Positions 1 to 9,187 of a DNA stretch of 64,000 bases are shown here, in pieces. The notes beneath the pieces were generated by a model, which had not been told where the DNA came from, ran no database searches, and saw nothing but the letters and a program-made list of their open reading frames with translations. Made by a program: the position numbers and the translations under genes. The DNA is from Bordetella ansorpii (GTDB taxonomy: Bacteria; Pseudomonadota; Gammaproteobacteria; Burkholderiales; Burkholderiaceae_B), in assembly GCF_900078315.1 (NCBI RefSeq), contig NZ_FKBS01000007.1, positions 1 through 64,000 of the forward strand, written 5' to 3'. Position 1 is the stretch's first letter. Each line of letters starts with the position of its first letter.

Positions 1-10
1 TTATCCCCAA

Positions 11-42
11 AACCCCGTAGACACAACGTCTGCGGGGTTTTG
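11..42 (+). terminator. Rho-independent terminator of an upstream gene
   Basis: A 12-bp stem (11-22 with 28-39, one G-T wobble) encloses a 5-nt loop and is followed by a short T run. It would end a transcript entering from outside the window. From here to 259 I see no convincing gene. Confidence 0.75.
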
Positions 43-259
43 CTTTGGACGCTCGAAAAAAGCGCAAGAGAACTGCTTTCATCCATCAAGGCAGAGGCGA
101 TCCCCGGGCAGGATGGCTGCCAGGAAGGCCTCCTTTCTCGTCTGTCAATCGGGGTCTTGCAGCATAGGCTGGCAAGCAGCATCGGCATGCAACAGAAGGG
201 GTCGGAAGCGCTCTATTGTGCGGTAAGATTGCCCTAACTTATTCGATGGAGCAGCGATC

Positions 260-622
260 GTGACCGATCCCCAGATCCCCTCGGCAACCTCGCCGGACCT
301 GCGCACCCTGACGCACGTGGCCTATGGCCTGTTCGCGTTTTCGCTGCTGACGGCGGGGATCTTCGGCGTGGCGGCCATTGCCGCCATCGTGCTGATCTAC
401 GTCAAGCGTTCGGACGCGGCCGGTACCATGTATGCCGCGCATTTCGACTGGTTGTTGCGCACCTTCTGGTGGTCCGTACTGTGGCTGGCCATCAGCTTCG
501 TAACCACCGTGATCTTCATCGGCTACATCGGTTTCCCGATCGTGTTCGTCTGGGCCGTGTACCGCCTGATCAAAGGCTGGCTGGCGCTGTTGGAAGGCCG
601 CACGCCCAACGCCTACGCCTGA
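260..622 (+). CDS. DUF4870-like small inner-membrane protein
   Basis: A 120-residue protein with a GTG start, preceded by GGAG at 248-251. It has a strongly hydrophobic segment at about residues 18-46 and two more between about 68 and 105, so it is an integral membrane protein with a short soluble tail. The spacing of segments and the loop rich in Phe and Trp resemble DUF4870 family proteins, whose function is unknown. It stands alone between an upstream terminator and an inverted repeat, so it is probably transcribed by itself. The family call is from general resemblance only. Confidence 0.7.
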   Translation: MTDPQIPSATSPDLRTLTHVAYGLFAFSLLTAGIFGVAAIAAIVLIYVKRSDAAGTMYAAHFDWLLRTFWWSVLWLAISFVTTVIFIGYIGFPIVFVWAVYRLIKGWLALLEGRTPNAYA

Positions 623-640
623 ACGGCGAACACCCACACC

Positions 641-679
641 CTAACGGCCGGTCTGCGTTTTACGCGAACCGGCCGTTAG
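641..679. terminator. Perfect 12-bp inverted repeat, possible bidirectional terminator
   Basis: Arms 641-652 and 668-679 pair perfectly (CTAACGGCCGGT and its complement) and the 15-nt loop contains a further GCG/CGC pair. It lies 19 bp after the stop of the membrane-protein gene. It lacks a T run, so it is either a weak terminator or an RNA-stabilising 3' hairpin. Confidence 0.5.
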
Positions 680-793
680 TCACGCGCGTGGCGTGCGGGG
701 CAGAGGGGAGAGAGAAGGGGGGAGGCGAACCCGCGCGCGTCGGCGGGAGTCGCGATCAAGGCAGGGACGTACGCCGTACGCCCTCGGCCTTGC

Positions 794-1072
794 TTACTTC
801 AGGTGAGCGTTGACCAGCTTGGTCAGTTCGAACATCGTGACCTGGTCTTTGCCGAAGATGGGGCGCAGCTTGGCGTCGGCGTTGATGTTGCGCTTGTTGC
901 TGGCATCTTGCAGGTTGTGTTGCTTGATGTAATCCCAGATCTTCTTGGTGACCTCGGTACGCGGCACGGCGGCGTCGCCAATGACCGCAGCCAGTTCGGG
1001 GCTGGGAGTCAGCGGCTTCATGAACGCGGCGTTGGGCTTGCGTGCAGTCGCGGTTTTGGAGGTGGTGGCCAT
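794..1072 (-). CDS. SWIB/MDM2 domain protein
   Basis: A 92-residue protein. Residues from about 16 to 90 form a SWIB domain, recognisable from the pattern around LAAVIG, TKKIWDYIKQHNLQD, RNINADAKL and TMFELTKLVNAHL. The first 15 residues are basic and Ala/Thr rich. SWIB domains occur in eukaryotic chromatin remodelling proteins and in short bacterial proteins, notably of chlamydiae and betaproteobacteria, where a DNA-binding role is suspected but not settled. The start is supported by an AGGAGA Shine-Dalgarno sequence. It is transcribed away from the amidohydrolase gene on its other side. Confidence 0.88.
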   Translation of the reverse strand: MATTSKTATARKPNAAFMKPLTPSPELAAVIGDAAVPRTEVTKKIWDYIKQHNLQDASNKRNINADAKLRPIFGKDQVTMFELTKLVNAHLK

Positions 1073-1221
1073 GTTGCGGCTCTCCTTCTCTGGTGGTTGG
1101 AAAAAGTGTCCTTGCGGGCCGCAGCATAACGTGTCTCTCCTCTAAAGACAAAGCCATTTATCCTCTGTAGCAACTAAAATAGCCGGTGTCTTTCCTGCAT
1201 TGCGGTATCCTGTAACTTCCC

Positions 1222-2415
1222 ATGCATGCACGCTCACCCCTCGAGTCGATCCGGCTCTTCCACGACGAACTGACCGCGCTGCGGCGCGATCTGCATGCGC
1301 ATCCCGAGCTCGGATTCGAAGAAGTGCGCACCTCGGGCATCGTGGCGGGCTCGCTCGAGGCGCTTGGCATCGAGGTGCACCGCGGCATCGGCAAGACCGG
1401 CGTGGTTGGCGTCATCCGCGGCAAGCGCTGCGACAGCGGTCGCATGATCGGCCTGCGCGCCGACATGGATGCGCTGCCCATGACGGAAGACAACAGCTTT
1501 GCCCACAAATCCAGCAAGCCCGGCCTGATGCATGGCTGTGGCCATGACGGTCACACCGCCGTGCTGATCGGCGCGGCGCGCTACCTGGCGCAGACCCGCA
1601 ACTTCGACGGTACGGCCGTGCTGATCTTCCAGCCGGCCGAAGAAGGCCGGGGCGGCGCCAAGGCCATGCTCGACGACGGCCTGTTCGATACTTTTCCCTG
1701 TGACGCCATCTACGCGCTGCACAACTGGCCGGGCTTGCGCCCGGGCACCATCGGCATCAATCCCGGGCCGATGATGGCCGCGGCGGATCGTTTCGAGATC
1801 ACCATCGAGGGCCGCGGCGGCCATGGCGCGCATCCGTATCAGACCATCGATCCGGTCACGGTGGCCGGACACCTGATCACGGCGCTGCAGACCATTGTCT
1901 CGCGCAATGTGAATCCGCTGGACTCGGCGGTGGTGTCCATCGGGTCGCTGCAAGCCGGCCACCCTGGCGCCATGAGCGTCATCCCGCGCGAAGCCAGGCT
2001 GGTGGGCACGGTTCGCTCGTTCCGCAAGTCCGTGCAGGAGATGATCGAGACGCGCATGCGCGAGCTGGCCACGTCCATCTCGGCCGCGTTCGGCGCCACC
2101 GCCCAGCTCCACTATGAACGCCTGTATCCGGCCACCTTGAACACGCCTCAGCACGCTCACCTGGTGGCGGACATCGCCACCGAGATGATTGGCAAGGAAA
2201 ACGTGGTGCGCGACCTGACGCCGTCCATGGGTTCCGAGGATTTCTCTTTCATGCTGCAGGCCAAACCAGGCGCCTATTTCCGCCTGGGCCAAGGTGGCGC
2301 CGAATCCGGCTGCCTGCTGCACAACTCGAATTTCGATTTCAACGACGCCGTGATTCCGCTGGGTAGCGCCATGTTCTGCGCCCTGGCCGAACGCGGCATG
2401 CCCCTGGCCGATTGA
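1222..2415 (+). CDS. M20 family amidohydrolase (hippurate hydrolase / N-acyl-amino acid amidohydrolase type)
   Basis: A 397-residue cytoplasmic metallopeptidase-fold enzyme expected to hydrolyse N-acyl or aryl amides of amino acids. The M20D pattern is complete: HPELGFEE near residue 28, RADMDALP at 79-86, the metal-binding MHGCGHDGH at 103-111, FQPAEEG near 142, a GGHGAHPY dimerisation-domain motif, and a late MGSEDFSFM. No signal peptide is present. It lies only 10 bp before pyrC and probably shares its transcript, though the two are not one pathway. A paralogue with the same motifs lies at 40065-41264 on the other strand. The substrate cannot be read from sequence. Confidence 0.92.
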   Translation: MHARSPLESIRLFHDELTALRRDLHAHPELGFEEVRTSGIVAGSLEALGIEVHRGIGKTGVVGVIRGKRCDSGRMIGLRADMDALPMTEDNSFAHKSSKPGLMHGCGHDGHTAVLIGAARYLAQTRNFDGTAVLIFQPAEEGRGGAKAMLDDGLFDTFPCDAIYALHNWPGLRPGTIGINPGPMMAAADRFEITIEGRGGHGAHPYQTIDPVTVAGHLITALQTIVSRNVNPLDSAVVSIGSLQAGHPGAMSVIPREARLVGTVRSFRKSVQEMIETRMRELATSISAAFGATAQLHYERLYPATLNTPQHAHLVADIATEMIGKENVVRDLTPSMGSEDFSFMLQAKPGAYFRLGQGGAESGCLLHNSNFDFNDAVIPLGSAMFCALAERGMPLAD

Positions 2416-2425
2416 GCCCTCCGTC

Positions 2426-3499
2426 ATGTCCGTTTCCGCTGCTGTTTCTTCCCTGACGCTGGTCCGTCCCGACGACTGGCACCTGCACCTGCGCGATGGC
2501 GCAGCGCTCGAGGCCGTCGTGGCCGATACGGCGCGCCAGTTCGCGCGCGCCATCATCATGCCGAACCTGAAGCCGCCGGTCACCACGACCGCGCAGGCGC
2601 AGGCCTATCGCGAGCGTATCGACGCGGCGCTGCGCAAGGCGGGCATCGGCGCCGATGTCTTCAATCCGTTGATGACGCTGTACCTGACCGACAACACGCC
2701 CGCCGACGAGATCGTGCGCGCGCATGAGTCGGGCCAGGTCTACGCGGTGAAGCTGTATCCCGCCGGCGCCACGACCAATTCCGATGCGGGCGTGACCGAT
2801 CTGCTGGGCAAGTGCGCGCCGGCGCTGCAAGCGTTGGAGCGCTGTGGCATGCCGTTGCTGGTGCATGGTGAAGTAACCGACCCGGGTATCGACGTGTTCG
2901 ACCGCGAGGCCGTCTTCGTCGAGCGCGTCATGCAGCCGCTGCGCCGCGCGTTCCCCGGCTTGAAAGTGGTATTCGAGCACATCACCACCAAGGAAGGCGC
3001 GCATTATGTGCGCGATGCCGACGGCCCCATTGCAGCCACCATCACGCCGCAGCATCTGCTGTACAACCGCAACGCCATCTTCCAGGGCGGCGTGCGGCCG
3101 CACTGGTACTGCCTGCCCATTCTCAAGCGCGAGACGCATCGCCTGGCGTTGATCGAGGCCGCCACCAGTGGCAACCCGCGCTTCTTCCTGGGCACGGACA
3201 GCGCACCGCATGCCCGCCACCTCAAAGAGCATGCCTGTGGCTGCGCCGGATGCTATAGCGCGCTGCATGCCATGGAGCTGTACGCCACGGCGTTCGACAT
3301 GGTCGGCGCCATCGACAAGCTGGAAGGCTTCGCCAGCTTCCACGGTCCCGATTTCTACGGCCTGCCGCGCAACACCGGCACGCTGACGCTGGAACGCGCC
3401 GAATACCAGATTCCCCAGGAACTGCCGTTCGGCGAGACCTCGCTGGTGCCGCTGGCGGCTGGCGAAACCTTGCCGTGGCGCATGGCGGTCGCTGGCTGA
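2426..3499 (+). CDS. pyrC: Dihydroorotase, class II
   Basis: Converts carbamoyl-aspartate to dihydroorotate, the third step of pyrimidine synthesis. The protein has 357 residues, close to the usual 345-350 of PyrC. The zinc HxH is H19-L-H21 in DDWHLHLRDG, K109 in YAVKLYPAGATT is the lysine expected to be carbamylated, and later metal and catalytic positions appear in LVHGEV, VFEHITT and GTDSAPHARH. It starts 10 bp after the amidohydrolase stop and is followed by a terminator at 3583-3608, so the two genes form a small operon. Confidence 0.97.
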   Translation: MSVSAAVSSLTLVRPDDWHLHLRDGAALEAVVADTARQFARAIIMPNLKPPVTTTAQAQAYRERIDAALRKAGIGADVFNPLMTLYLTDNTPADEIVRAHESGQVYAVKLYPAGATTNSDAGVTDLLGKCAPALQALERCGMPLLVHGEVTDPGIDVFDREAVFVERVMQPLRRAFPGLKVVFEHITTKEGAHYVRDADGPIAATITPQHLLYNRNAIFQGGVRPHWYCLPILKRETHRLALIEAATSGNPRFFLGTDSAPHARHLKEHACGCAGCYSALHAMELYATAFDMVGAIDKLEGFASFHGPDFYGLPRNTGTLTLERAEYQIPQELPFGETSLVPLAAGETLPWRMAVAG

Positions 3500-3582
3500 A
3501 GCCGCCGGGTTCAAGCGGCGGGCGGGTGCGCCGCTGTTCCATGAATCGCGCGTTCAGGTTTGGCTCCTGAAGGCAGTACCGG

Positions 3583-3608
3583 AGGCCGTCCGCTGGGGCG
3601 GCCTTTTT
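3583..3608 (+). terminator. Rho-independent terminator after pyrC
   Basis: A 9-bp stem (3583-3591 with 3596-3604, one G-T pair), a GCTG loop and a run of five T. Confidence 0.8.
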
Positions 3609-3732
3609 GCATTTCGTTCGTGCTTACAAGGACAGAAGACGGGCCTGCGTGTGCAGTCCCTCTTCACGAGTGCTCAGGGAGCCTGGCCAATGACTCCAGG
3701 GTGTCGAGGCGCCGGAGTTTTTTCAACGAGTC

Positions 3733-5571
3733 TCAGGCGCCCGTACGACGCGCCTCCAGGCTTTCCCAGCGCTCGAACTTCTCTTCCAGTTCGGATTCCA
3801 GGCGCGCCTGCTCTTCGCCCAGGCGCGCGGCCAGGGCCGGGTCTTCGTGATAGACCTTGCCGTCGGCCAGTTGGGCGGCGATGGCGGCCTGGCGGGCCTC
3901 GTTGGCGGCGATGGCGTCGGGCAGTCCGTCCAGTTCGCGCTCTTCCCAGCTGGACAGGCGCTTGGCGGCCTTGGCGGGCGCGGGCGCTGCCGCGGTGGCG
4001 GGTTTCTCGGCGCTGGCCGGTTGCACGGCGGCTTCCGGGGCCGATACGGGGGCCAGGACGGGAGCCGGCGCAGCGGGCCGCTGGGCCAGCCATTCATCGT
4101 AGCCGCCGACGTAGTCGCGCCATTTTCCGTTGCCCTCGCTGGCGATGGTCTGCGTGACCACGTTGTCGAGGAAGGCGCGATCGTGGCTGACCAGCAGCAC
4201 CGTGCCGGTATAGTCCTGCAGCAGCTCTTCGAGCAGTTCGAGGGTTTCGATGTCCAGGTCGTTGGTGGGCTCGTCCAGCACCAGCACGTTGGCCGGGCGG
4301 GCGAACAGGCGGGCCAGCAGCAGACGCGCGCGCTCGCCGCCGGACAGGCTGCTGACCGGCGAGCCCGCGCGCGCGGGCGAGAACAGGAAGTCGCCCAGGT
4401 AGCTCATCACGTGCTTGCGCTGGCCGCCGATCTCGATCCATTCGCTGCCGGGGTTGATCACCTCGGCCAGCGTGGCGTTCTCGTCGAGCTGGCTGCGCAT
4501 CTGGTCGAAGTAGGCCACCGAGACGTTGGTGCCCATCTTGACGGTGCCGGTGTCGGGCGCCAGTTCACCCAGGATGAGCTTGAGCAGCGTCGTCTTGCCG
4601 GCGCCGTTGGGGCCGATCAGGCCGATGCGGTCGCCGCGCAGCACGGTGGTGGAGTAGCCGTCGACTACGGTGCGGTCGGCGAACGACTTGCCGACGTTGT
4701 CCAGTTCGGCCACCAGCTTGCCCGAGCGTCCGCCTTCGGCCACGGCCAGGGTGACGTCGCCCACGCGTTCACGGCGTTCGCTGCGCTCGACGCGCAGGCG
4801 CTCCAGGCGGCGTACGCGCCCTTCGTTGCGGGTGCGGCGGGCTTCGACGCCTTTGCGGATCCAGACTTCTTCCTGCGCCAGCAGCTTGTCGAAGCGGGCG
4901 TTTTCGAGGCGTTCGGCTTCCAGGAACTGGGCCTTGCGGACCTGCCATTCGCTGAAGTTGCCGGGGAAACTGAGCAGTTTGCCGCGATCGAGTTCGACGA
5001 TGCGGGTGGCGACAGCGTCGAGAAAGCGCCGGTCGTGGGTGATGAACAGCACGGCGAAGTTACCGTCGCGCAGCATGCCTTCCAGCCACGAGATGCCTTC
5101 GAAATCCAGGTGGTTGGTGGGCTCGTCCAGCATCAGCAGGTCGGGCTGGTCCGCCAGCGCGCGGACCAGGGCCAGGCGCTTGCGGGTGCCGCCGGACAGG
5201 CCCGAGGCCGGGGCGTCGGGATCCAGGCCCAGCTTTTCGATGAGGGCGCGCACGCGGGCAGGCCGCTGCCAATCTTCGGAGTCGAGGTCGATCTCGCCGA
5301 ACACCGCGTCGTACAGGGTGCCGCTTTCATCCAGCTCGGGTTCCTGTGTGACGACGGCGACTTTAAGGCCGCTGGTGCGCGAGACGGTGCCGTCGTCGGG
5401 CTCGGCCTCGCCGGACAGGATGCGCAGCAGCGAGGACTTGCCGGCGCCGTTGCGGCCGATCAGGCCGATGCGTTCGCCCTGCTGGATGGACAGGTCGGTG
5501 TGGTCGAGCAACGCATGGTGGCCGAAGGCCAGTTGCAGGTCGGTGAGGGCGATGAGGGAAGAGGCGGCCAT
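3733..5571 (-). CDS. uup: ABC-F family ATPase Uup
   Basis: A 612-residue soluble protein with two ABC cassettes and no membrane domain. Walker A motifs lie at 39-46 (GRNGAGKS) and 320-327 (GPNGAGKT), the first signature at about 124-131 (LSGGTRKR), the second in SLSGGERARLL, and both Walker B segments read LDEPTN. A charged linker of about 200-290 and a C-terminal Ala/Pro stretch followed by a Glu/Arg coiled coil are the marks of Uup within the ABC-F family. ABC-F proteins act on ribosomes or nucleic acids; Uup is linked to precise transposon excision and ribosome assembly. I chose the internal ATG at 5571 because homology begins there; the frame stays open 87 codons further without resemblance. 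Confidence 0.93.
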   Translation of the reverse strand: MAASSLIALTDLQLAFGHHALLDHTDLSIQQGERIGLIGRNGAGKSSLLRILSGEAEPDDGTVSRTSGLKVAVVTQEPELDESGTLYDAVFGEIDLDSEDWQRPARVRALIEKLGLDPDAPASGLSGGTRKRLALVRALADQPDLLMLDEPTNHLDFEGISWLEGMLRDGNFAVLFITHDRRFLDAVATRIVELDRGKLLSFPGNFSEWQVRKAQFLEAERLENARFDKLLAQEEVWIRKGVEARRTRNEGRVRRLERLRVERSERRERVGDVTLAVAEGGRSGKLVAELDNVGKSFADRTVVDGYSTTVLRGDRIGLIGPNGAGKTTLLKLILGELAPDTGTVKMGTNVSVAYFDQMRSQLDENATLAEVINPGSEWIEIGGQRKHVMSYLGDFLFSPARAGSPVSSLSGGERARLLLARLFARPANVLVLDEPTNDLDIETLELLEELLQDYTGTVLLVSHDRAFLDNVVTQTIASEGNGKWRDYVGGYDEWLAQRPAAPAPVLAPVSAPEAAVQPASAEKPATAAAPAPAKAAKRLSSWEERELDGLPDAIAANEARQAAIAAQLADGKVYHEDPALAARLGEEQARLESELEEKFERWESLEARRTGA

Positions 5572-5670
5572 GTAGGGCGATCTGCTGCGGAAATCGGAAG
5601 AGATCCGTATTTTCGCAGGAAGGGCGGATTGATGCGCGGACGGTGTCCGCCGGCATGCGAGGGCGCCCAA

Positions 5671-5706
5671 AACAAATGCGCCAGGCCCGTTCCGGGTCTG
5701 GCGCAT
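5671..5706 (-). terminator. Terminator of the cytochrome c peroxidase gene
   Basis: Arms 5676-5689 and 5693-5706 pair (14 bp, one wobble) around a 3-nt loop. On the minus strand the hairpin is followed by TTTGTTTT. Confidence 0.8.
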
Positions 5707-5740
5707 CGAGGTGATCACGGGGGCAGTGAGCGTTGTACTG

Positions 5741-7138
5741 TCAGTGCGCGACTGCGCTGGCCTGCTTGGCGGCGACGGCCGTCTTGTCGTCAGCGGCGGC
5801 CTGGGTGGGATCGCTCTCGGGCTTGTAGCCATCGGTCAGCGTGTTCAGGAAGGCGATCACGTCGTCGATCTCATCCGGGCTCAGCGCGGGCGCATCGCCG
5901 GGCTTGCCGCCGAAGGGCGGGTCCATGTTGAGGTTCTCGCGGTACTGCTTGGGCAGGTCGTTGTATTGATCGATGCTGCCGTCGGCGCGGCGCGGATAGA
6001 TCTTCTCGGGCTGCACGTCGCGCAGCACGTAGAAGTTCAGCACTTCCTTCAACGAGTGGTAGACGCCGTTGTGGAAGAAGCTCTTGCGCGTGGCCACGTT
6101 GCGCAGCGAGGGCGAGCGGAACAGGCCGCAGTACTCGGGGTGATGCTTGTAGTCGGTGCGGTAGGGGCCGCACAGGCCCAGGTCGTAGTAGCTCTTGTCG
6201 TGCGTGGCGGGAATCGCGGGATTGCGCGGCACGCCCAGCGCGATCAGGCCGTAGTCGTTGAACACGGGCAGGGTCGCGGGCAGCGAGAAGCGGTGGCAAC
6301 TGGCGCAATTGCCCTTGTCCTCGGCGATGAACAGGCGCAGGCCTTTCTCCTCCTGGGCGCTCAGTTTGGCGCGGCCCAGGCGGAACGCGTCGTACTTGCT
6401 GGTGTAGGGAAAGAACTCCTCGGGCGTCTGTTCGTAGAACTCGAAGATCTGCAGCACGGCGTTCATGGCCGTGGTGGTGTTGTCGAACACTTTGGCACCG
6501 TACAGGCCACGGATTTTGTCAGCGTAGGGCGCCTTGCTGATGCGTGCGATCAGATCGGCCGGATCTGTGTTGGCCATCTCGGCCGGATTGAACAGCGGGA
6601 TGCGCGCCTGCTCGCTGCCGCGGTTGACGCGGCCATCCCAGGTCAGGCCGCCGGTGGGGCCGGCATCGAGGCTGTCATCGCCTTCTTCTTCCGAGTCATG
6701 GAAGTGCTCGACGAACATCGGCACTTGATGGATGTACGTCAAGGACGGCACGTTGCGCGTGCCAGCTTCGTTCAGCTTGCCACCGCCCAACTGCACTGAA
6801 AGGTCGTTGGAAGGCGAGAAGTGATTCTTCGGATCGTGGCATGACGCGCAAGCCTGCTTGCCCGACGCGGACAGGCGCGGGTCCAGGAACATTTCGCGGC
6901 CGATCGCACGGATGGCCAGCACGCGTTCGTGGTGCGCGGCACGCTCGGGCGATGTCTTCAGGTCACGCGGCGCAGGCTGGGCCTGCGTGGCTTCGGAGGC
7001 GGGCTGGGCGGCAAGCGCGTCGCCGTTGAACAGTGCGCTGGATGCGCTGATTGCACAGATCGCGAAGAGCGTGGCAGACAGGGGACGCGTGTTGCGGCGG
7101 CCAAAAAAAACGGCGCGCCGCGAAGAGAATCGGAGCAT
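5741..7138 (-). CDS. Di-haem cytochrome c peroxidase / MauG family protein, periplasmic
   Basis: A 465-residue exported protein. It begins with a basic segment and a hydrophobic core ending in DALA at about 40-43, a signal peptide. Two c-type haem sites, C97-A-S-C100-H101 and C278-A-S-C281-H282, give the two-domain layout of bacterial cytochrome c peroxidase, which reduces hydrogen peroxide in the periplasm with electrons from cytochrome c. MauG-like proteins share this layout, so oxidation of another substrate is possible. The chosen ATG at 7138 gives a clean signal peptide; a GTG at 7231 would add 31 residues that spoil it. It is divergent from the acid phosphatase gene and has its own terminator. 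Confidence 0.9.
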   Translation of the reverse strand: MLRFSSRRAVFFGRRNTRPLSATLFAICAISASSALFNGDALAAQPASEATQAQPAPRDLKTSPERAAHHERVLAIRAIGREMFLDPRLSASGKQACASCHDPKNHFSPSNDLSVQLGGGKLNEAGTRNVPSLTYIHQVPMFVEHFHDSEEEGDDSLDAGPTGGLTWDGRVNRGSEQARIPLFNPAEMANTDPADLIARISKAPYADKIRGLYGAKVFDNTTTAMNAVLQIFEFYEQTPEEFFPYTSKYDAFRLGRAKLSAQEEKGLRLFIAEDKGNCASCHRFSLPATLPVFNDYGLIALGVPRNPAIPATHDKSYYDLGLCGPYRTDYKHHPEYCGLFRSPSLRNVATRKSFFHNGVYHSLKEVLNFYVLRDVQPEKIYPRRADGSIDQYNDLPKQYRENLNMDPPFGGKPGDAPALSPDEIDDVIAFLNTLTDGYKPESDPTQAAADDKTAVAAKQASAVAH

Positions 7139-7243
7139 GGATCGGGCGAACGGATTTGTAGAAGAACGCTCGCAGGATAGAGCGCGGATGTGTCGGAGAT
7201 TTAGCAACTTGCTGACGTGCAGGTGAATCACGGAAAACGCACG

Positions 7244-7266
7244 AAACCCCTATAAATAAGGGGTTT
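7244..7266. promoter_or_regulatory. 8-bp inverted repeat in the divergent peroxidase/phosphatase region
   Basis: AAACCCCT (7244-7251) and AGGGGTTT (7259-7266) are separated by the A/T-rich ATAAATA. It sits between two divergent genes that start at 7138 and 7373, so it is placed as an operator or 5' RNA hairpin rather than a terminator. No regulator gene lies nearby. Confidence 0.4.
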
Positions 7267-7372
7267 GTCAGATTCAGTGCGCCGTCAGTGCGTGGTCACG
7301 AACTTCACATGCGAGCGCTGCATCATGCGCGGCGATACGGCATTTGCCGGATGAAGCGAGAGGAAAAAAACC

Positions 7373-9106
7373 GTGAACAATCGATCAAAGCTGGTGTGGC
7401 CCGCGATGGCCATTGCCGTTGCCGGCGGCCTGTACGGCTGTAATGGCGATCACAACGACGACCAGGCCGACAACAGCGGCGACACCACGACCCCGCCGGT
7501 CGTGTCGCAGGAAGAGCTGGTCAATAAGGCGGTTGCCGACGTGCAGAACGTCGTCGTGATCTTTGCCGAGAACCGCAGCTTCGACAACCTGTACAGCGAG
7601 TTCCCCGGCCAGTTGGATCCCCTGTCCGGCGCGACCTATGAAAAGCAGAAAGACCGTGACGGCACCGTGCTGGCCACGCTGCCGCAGGTGTGGGGTGGCC
7701 TGACCACCGCCGCGTCGACGCAGTTCGTCGCCGGCCTGCCGACCGTCACGCAGGCCGACACCGACGGCATGGCCAACGCGCCGTTCTCGATCAACGAGGA
7801 ATACAGCGTGGGCCTGAACGCGGTGACCCACGACTTGTGGCACCAGTTCTATCAGAACCAGATGCAGATCAACGGCGGCAAAAACGACATGTTCGCGGCC
7901 TGGGCCGACTCGGGCGGCATGGTCATGGGCCATTTCAGCGGCACGGAAGAAAAGACGTTGCCCCTGTGGGCCGTGGCGCAGAAGTACACGCTGGCCGACC
8001 GCTTTTTCCAGGGTGCGTTCGGCGGCTCGTTCCTGAACCACCAGTACCTGATCGCCTCGGCGCCGTTGAAGGTCGACGCCACGCTGGCGCGCTTCACGCC
8101 GCAGGTCGCGCAATTGACCGATGGCGACCAGGGCCACAACCTGGCGCTGGCCACCGGCCACGAAAGCGATTCGGCCCTGACCAATGCCGCCAGTGCCGTC
8201 CTGGCCACGCCGTACGCCGCGCTGACGCCCGATGGCTACGCCGTCAACACGATGCAGCCCCCGTACCAGCCCAGCGGCGTCGCGCCGCTGGCCGGCGCCA
8301 CGGGCGACGACCTGCTGCTGGCCAACAATACGGTCAACAACGTGCCCACGCCGCAGACGGGCCCGAACATCGGTGATTACCTGACCACGGCCGGCATCGA
8401 CTGGGCCTGGTACGCCGGCGGCTACGGCTACATCCAGGGCCGCACGCTGCCTCCGGCTGCCTACGCGGGCAACGACGGCAACGGCCTGAACGCCGCGACC
8501 GGTACGCCGAACGTGAACTACCAGTTCCATCACCAGCCCTTCAACTACTTCACGCGCTTCGATCCGACGACCGACGCCGGCCAGGCCGAGCGCGCCAAGC
8601 ATTTGAAGGACGGCGGCCTGGAAGCCAGCCAGTTCATGGCCGACATCGATTCGGGCAAGCTGCCCGCCGTAACGTTCTACAAGCCGGAAGGCAACCTGAA
8701 TGAACACTCGGGCTATGCCGACGTGCTGCGCGGCGACCAGAACATCGCCAACATCATCTCGCACCTGGAAAAGAGCCCGCAGTGGGGCCACATGCTGGTG
8801 GTGGTGACGTACGACGAAAACGGCGGCATCTGGGACCACGTCGCGCCGCCCAAGGGCGACCGCTTCGGCCCGGGCTCGCGCATTCCGGCCCTGGTCATCG
8901 GCCCGAACGTGAAGAAGGGTTTCGTCGACCACACCTACAACGACACCACGTCGATCCTGCGTTTCATCACCCGCCGCTGGAGCCTGCCGGTCCTGCCGGG
9001 CCTGAAGACGCGCAATGACGGCTACGCCTCCAACGGCGTGACCATCGGCGACCTGTCGGAAACGCTGATCACCGACACGACGGCTACCGCGACCGCCAGC
9101 AACTAA
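7373..9106 (+). CDS. acpA: Lipoprotein acid phosphatase of the phosphoesterase (PF04185) superfamily, AcpA-like
   Basis: A 577-residue hydrolase of the family that holds Francisella AcpA and bacterial phospholipases C. The N-terminus carries a short hydrophobic stretch and a lipobox-like LYGC with C23, so it is probably a lipid-anchored envelope protein. The metal/nucleophile motif AENRSFDNLY lies at 65-74 and the second conserved block YDENGGIWDHVAPP near residue 480. It should release phosphate from phosphomonoesters or phosphodiesters outside the cytoplasm. It is a single gene with a strong terminator. A second member of the superfamily, with phospholipase C architecture, lies at 52941-55181. 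The substrate is inferred. Confidence 0.85.
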   Translation: MNNRSKLVWPAMAIAVAGGLYGCNGDHNDDQADNSGDTTTPPVVSQEELVNKAVADVQNVVVIFAENRSFDNLYSEFPGQLDPLSGATYEKQKDRDGTVLATLPQVWGGLTTAASTQFVAGLPTVTQADTDGMANAPFSINEEYSVGLNAVTHDLWHQFYQNQMQINGGKNDMFAAWADSGGMVMGHFSGTEEKTLPLWAVAQKYTLADRFFQGAFGGSFLNHQYLIASAPLKVDATLARFTPQVAQLTDGDQGHNLALATGHESDSALTNAASAVLATPYAALTPDGYAVNTMQPPYQPSGVAPLAGATGDDLLLANNTVNNVPTPQTGPNIGDYLTTAGIDWAWYAGGYGYIQGRTLPPAAYAGNDGNGLNAATGTPNVNYQFHHQPFNYFTRFDPTTDAGQAERAKHLKDGGLEASQFMADIDSGKLPAVTFYKPEGNLNEHSGYADVLRGDQNIANIISHLEKSPQWGHMLVVVTYDENGGIWDHVAPPKGDRFGPGSRIPALVIGPNVKKGFVDHTYNDTTSILRFITRRWSLPVLPGLKTRNDGYASNGVTIGDLSETLITDTTATATASN

Positions 9107-9123
9107 GCTGCCTGCCGCCATCG

Positions 9124-9165
9124 CGGGCCCCAGCCGTCGTCCAGACGGCGGGGCCCGTTGTTCTT
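9124..9165 (+). terminator. Rho-independent terminator after acpA
   Basis: Stem 9124-9131/9150-9157 extends inward through 9133-9138/9144-9149 and is followed by TTGTTCTTT. A TAAAAT at 9173-9178, about 10 nt before the rnpB 5' end, is a plausible rnpB -10 box lying just behind it. Confidence 0.85.
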
Positions 9166-9187
9166 TGTCGAGTAAAATGCCGCTCGC

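Noticed and set aside
40-237. 65-codon open frame near the window start
   Set aside because: It begins inside a terminator, has no family resemblance and no ribosome binding site.
641-679. Inverted repeat considered as a mobile element end
   Set aside because: No matching second end or transposase is present; it fits better as a 3' hairpin of the gene before it.
3847-5931. 694-codon open frame on the plus strand opposite uup
   Set aside because: Its composition (Gly, Gln, Val, His rich) and lack of family motifs mark it as an antisense shadow of a high-GC gene; uup on the other strand has complete ABC-F motifs.
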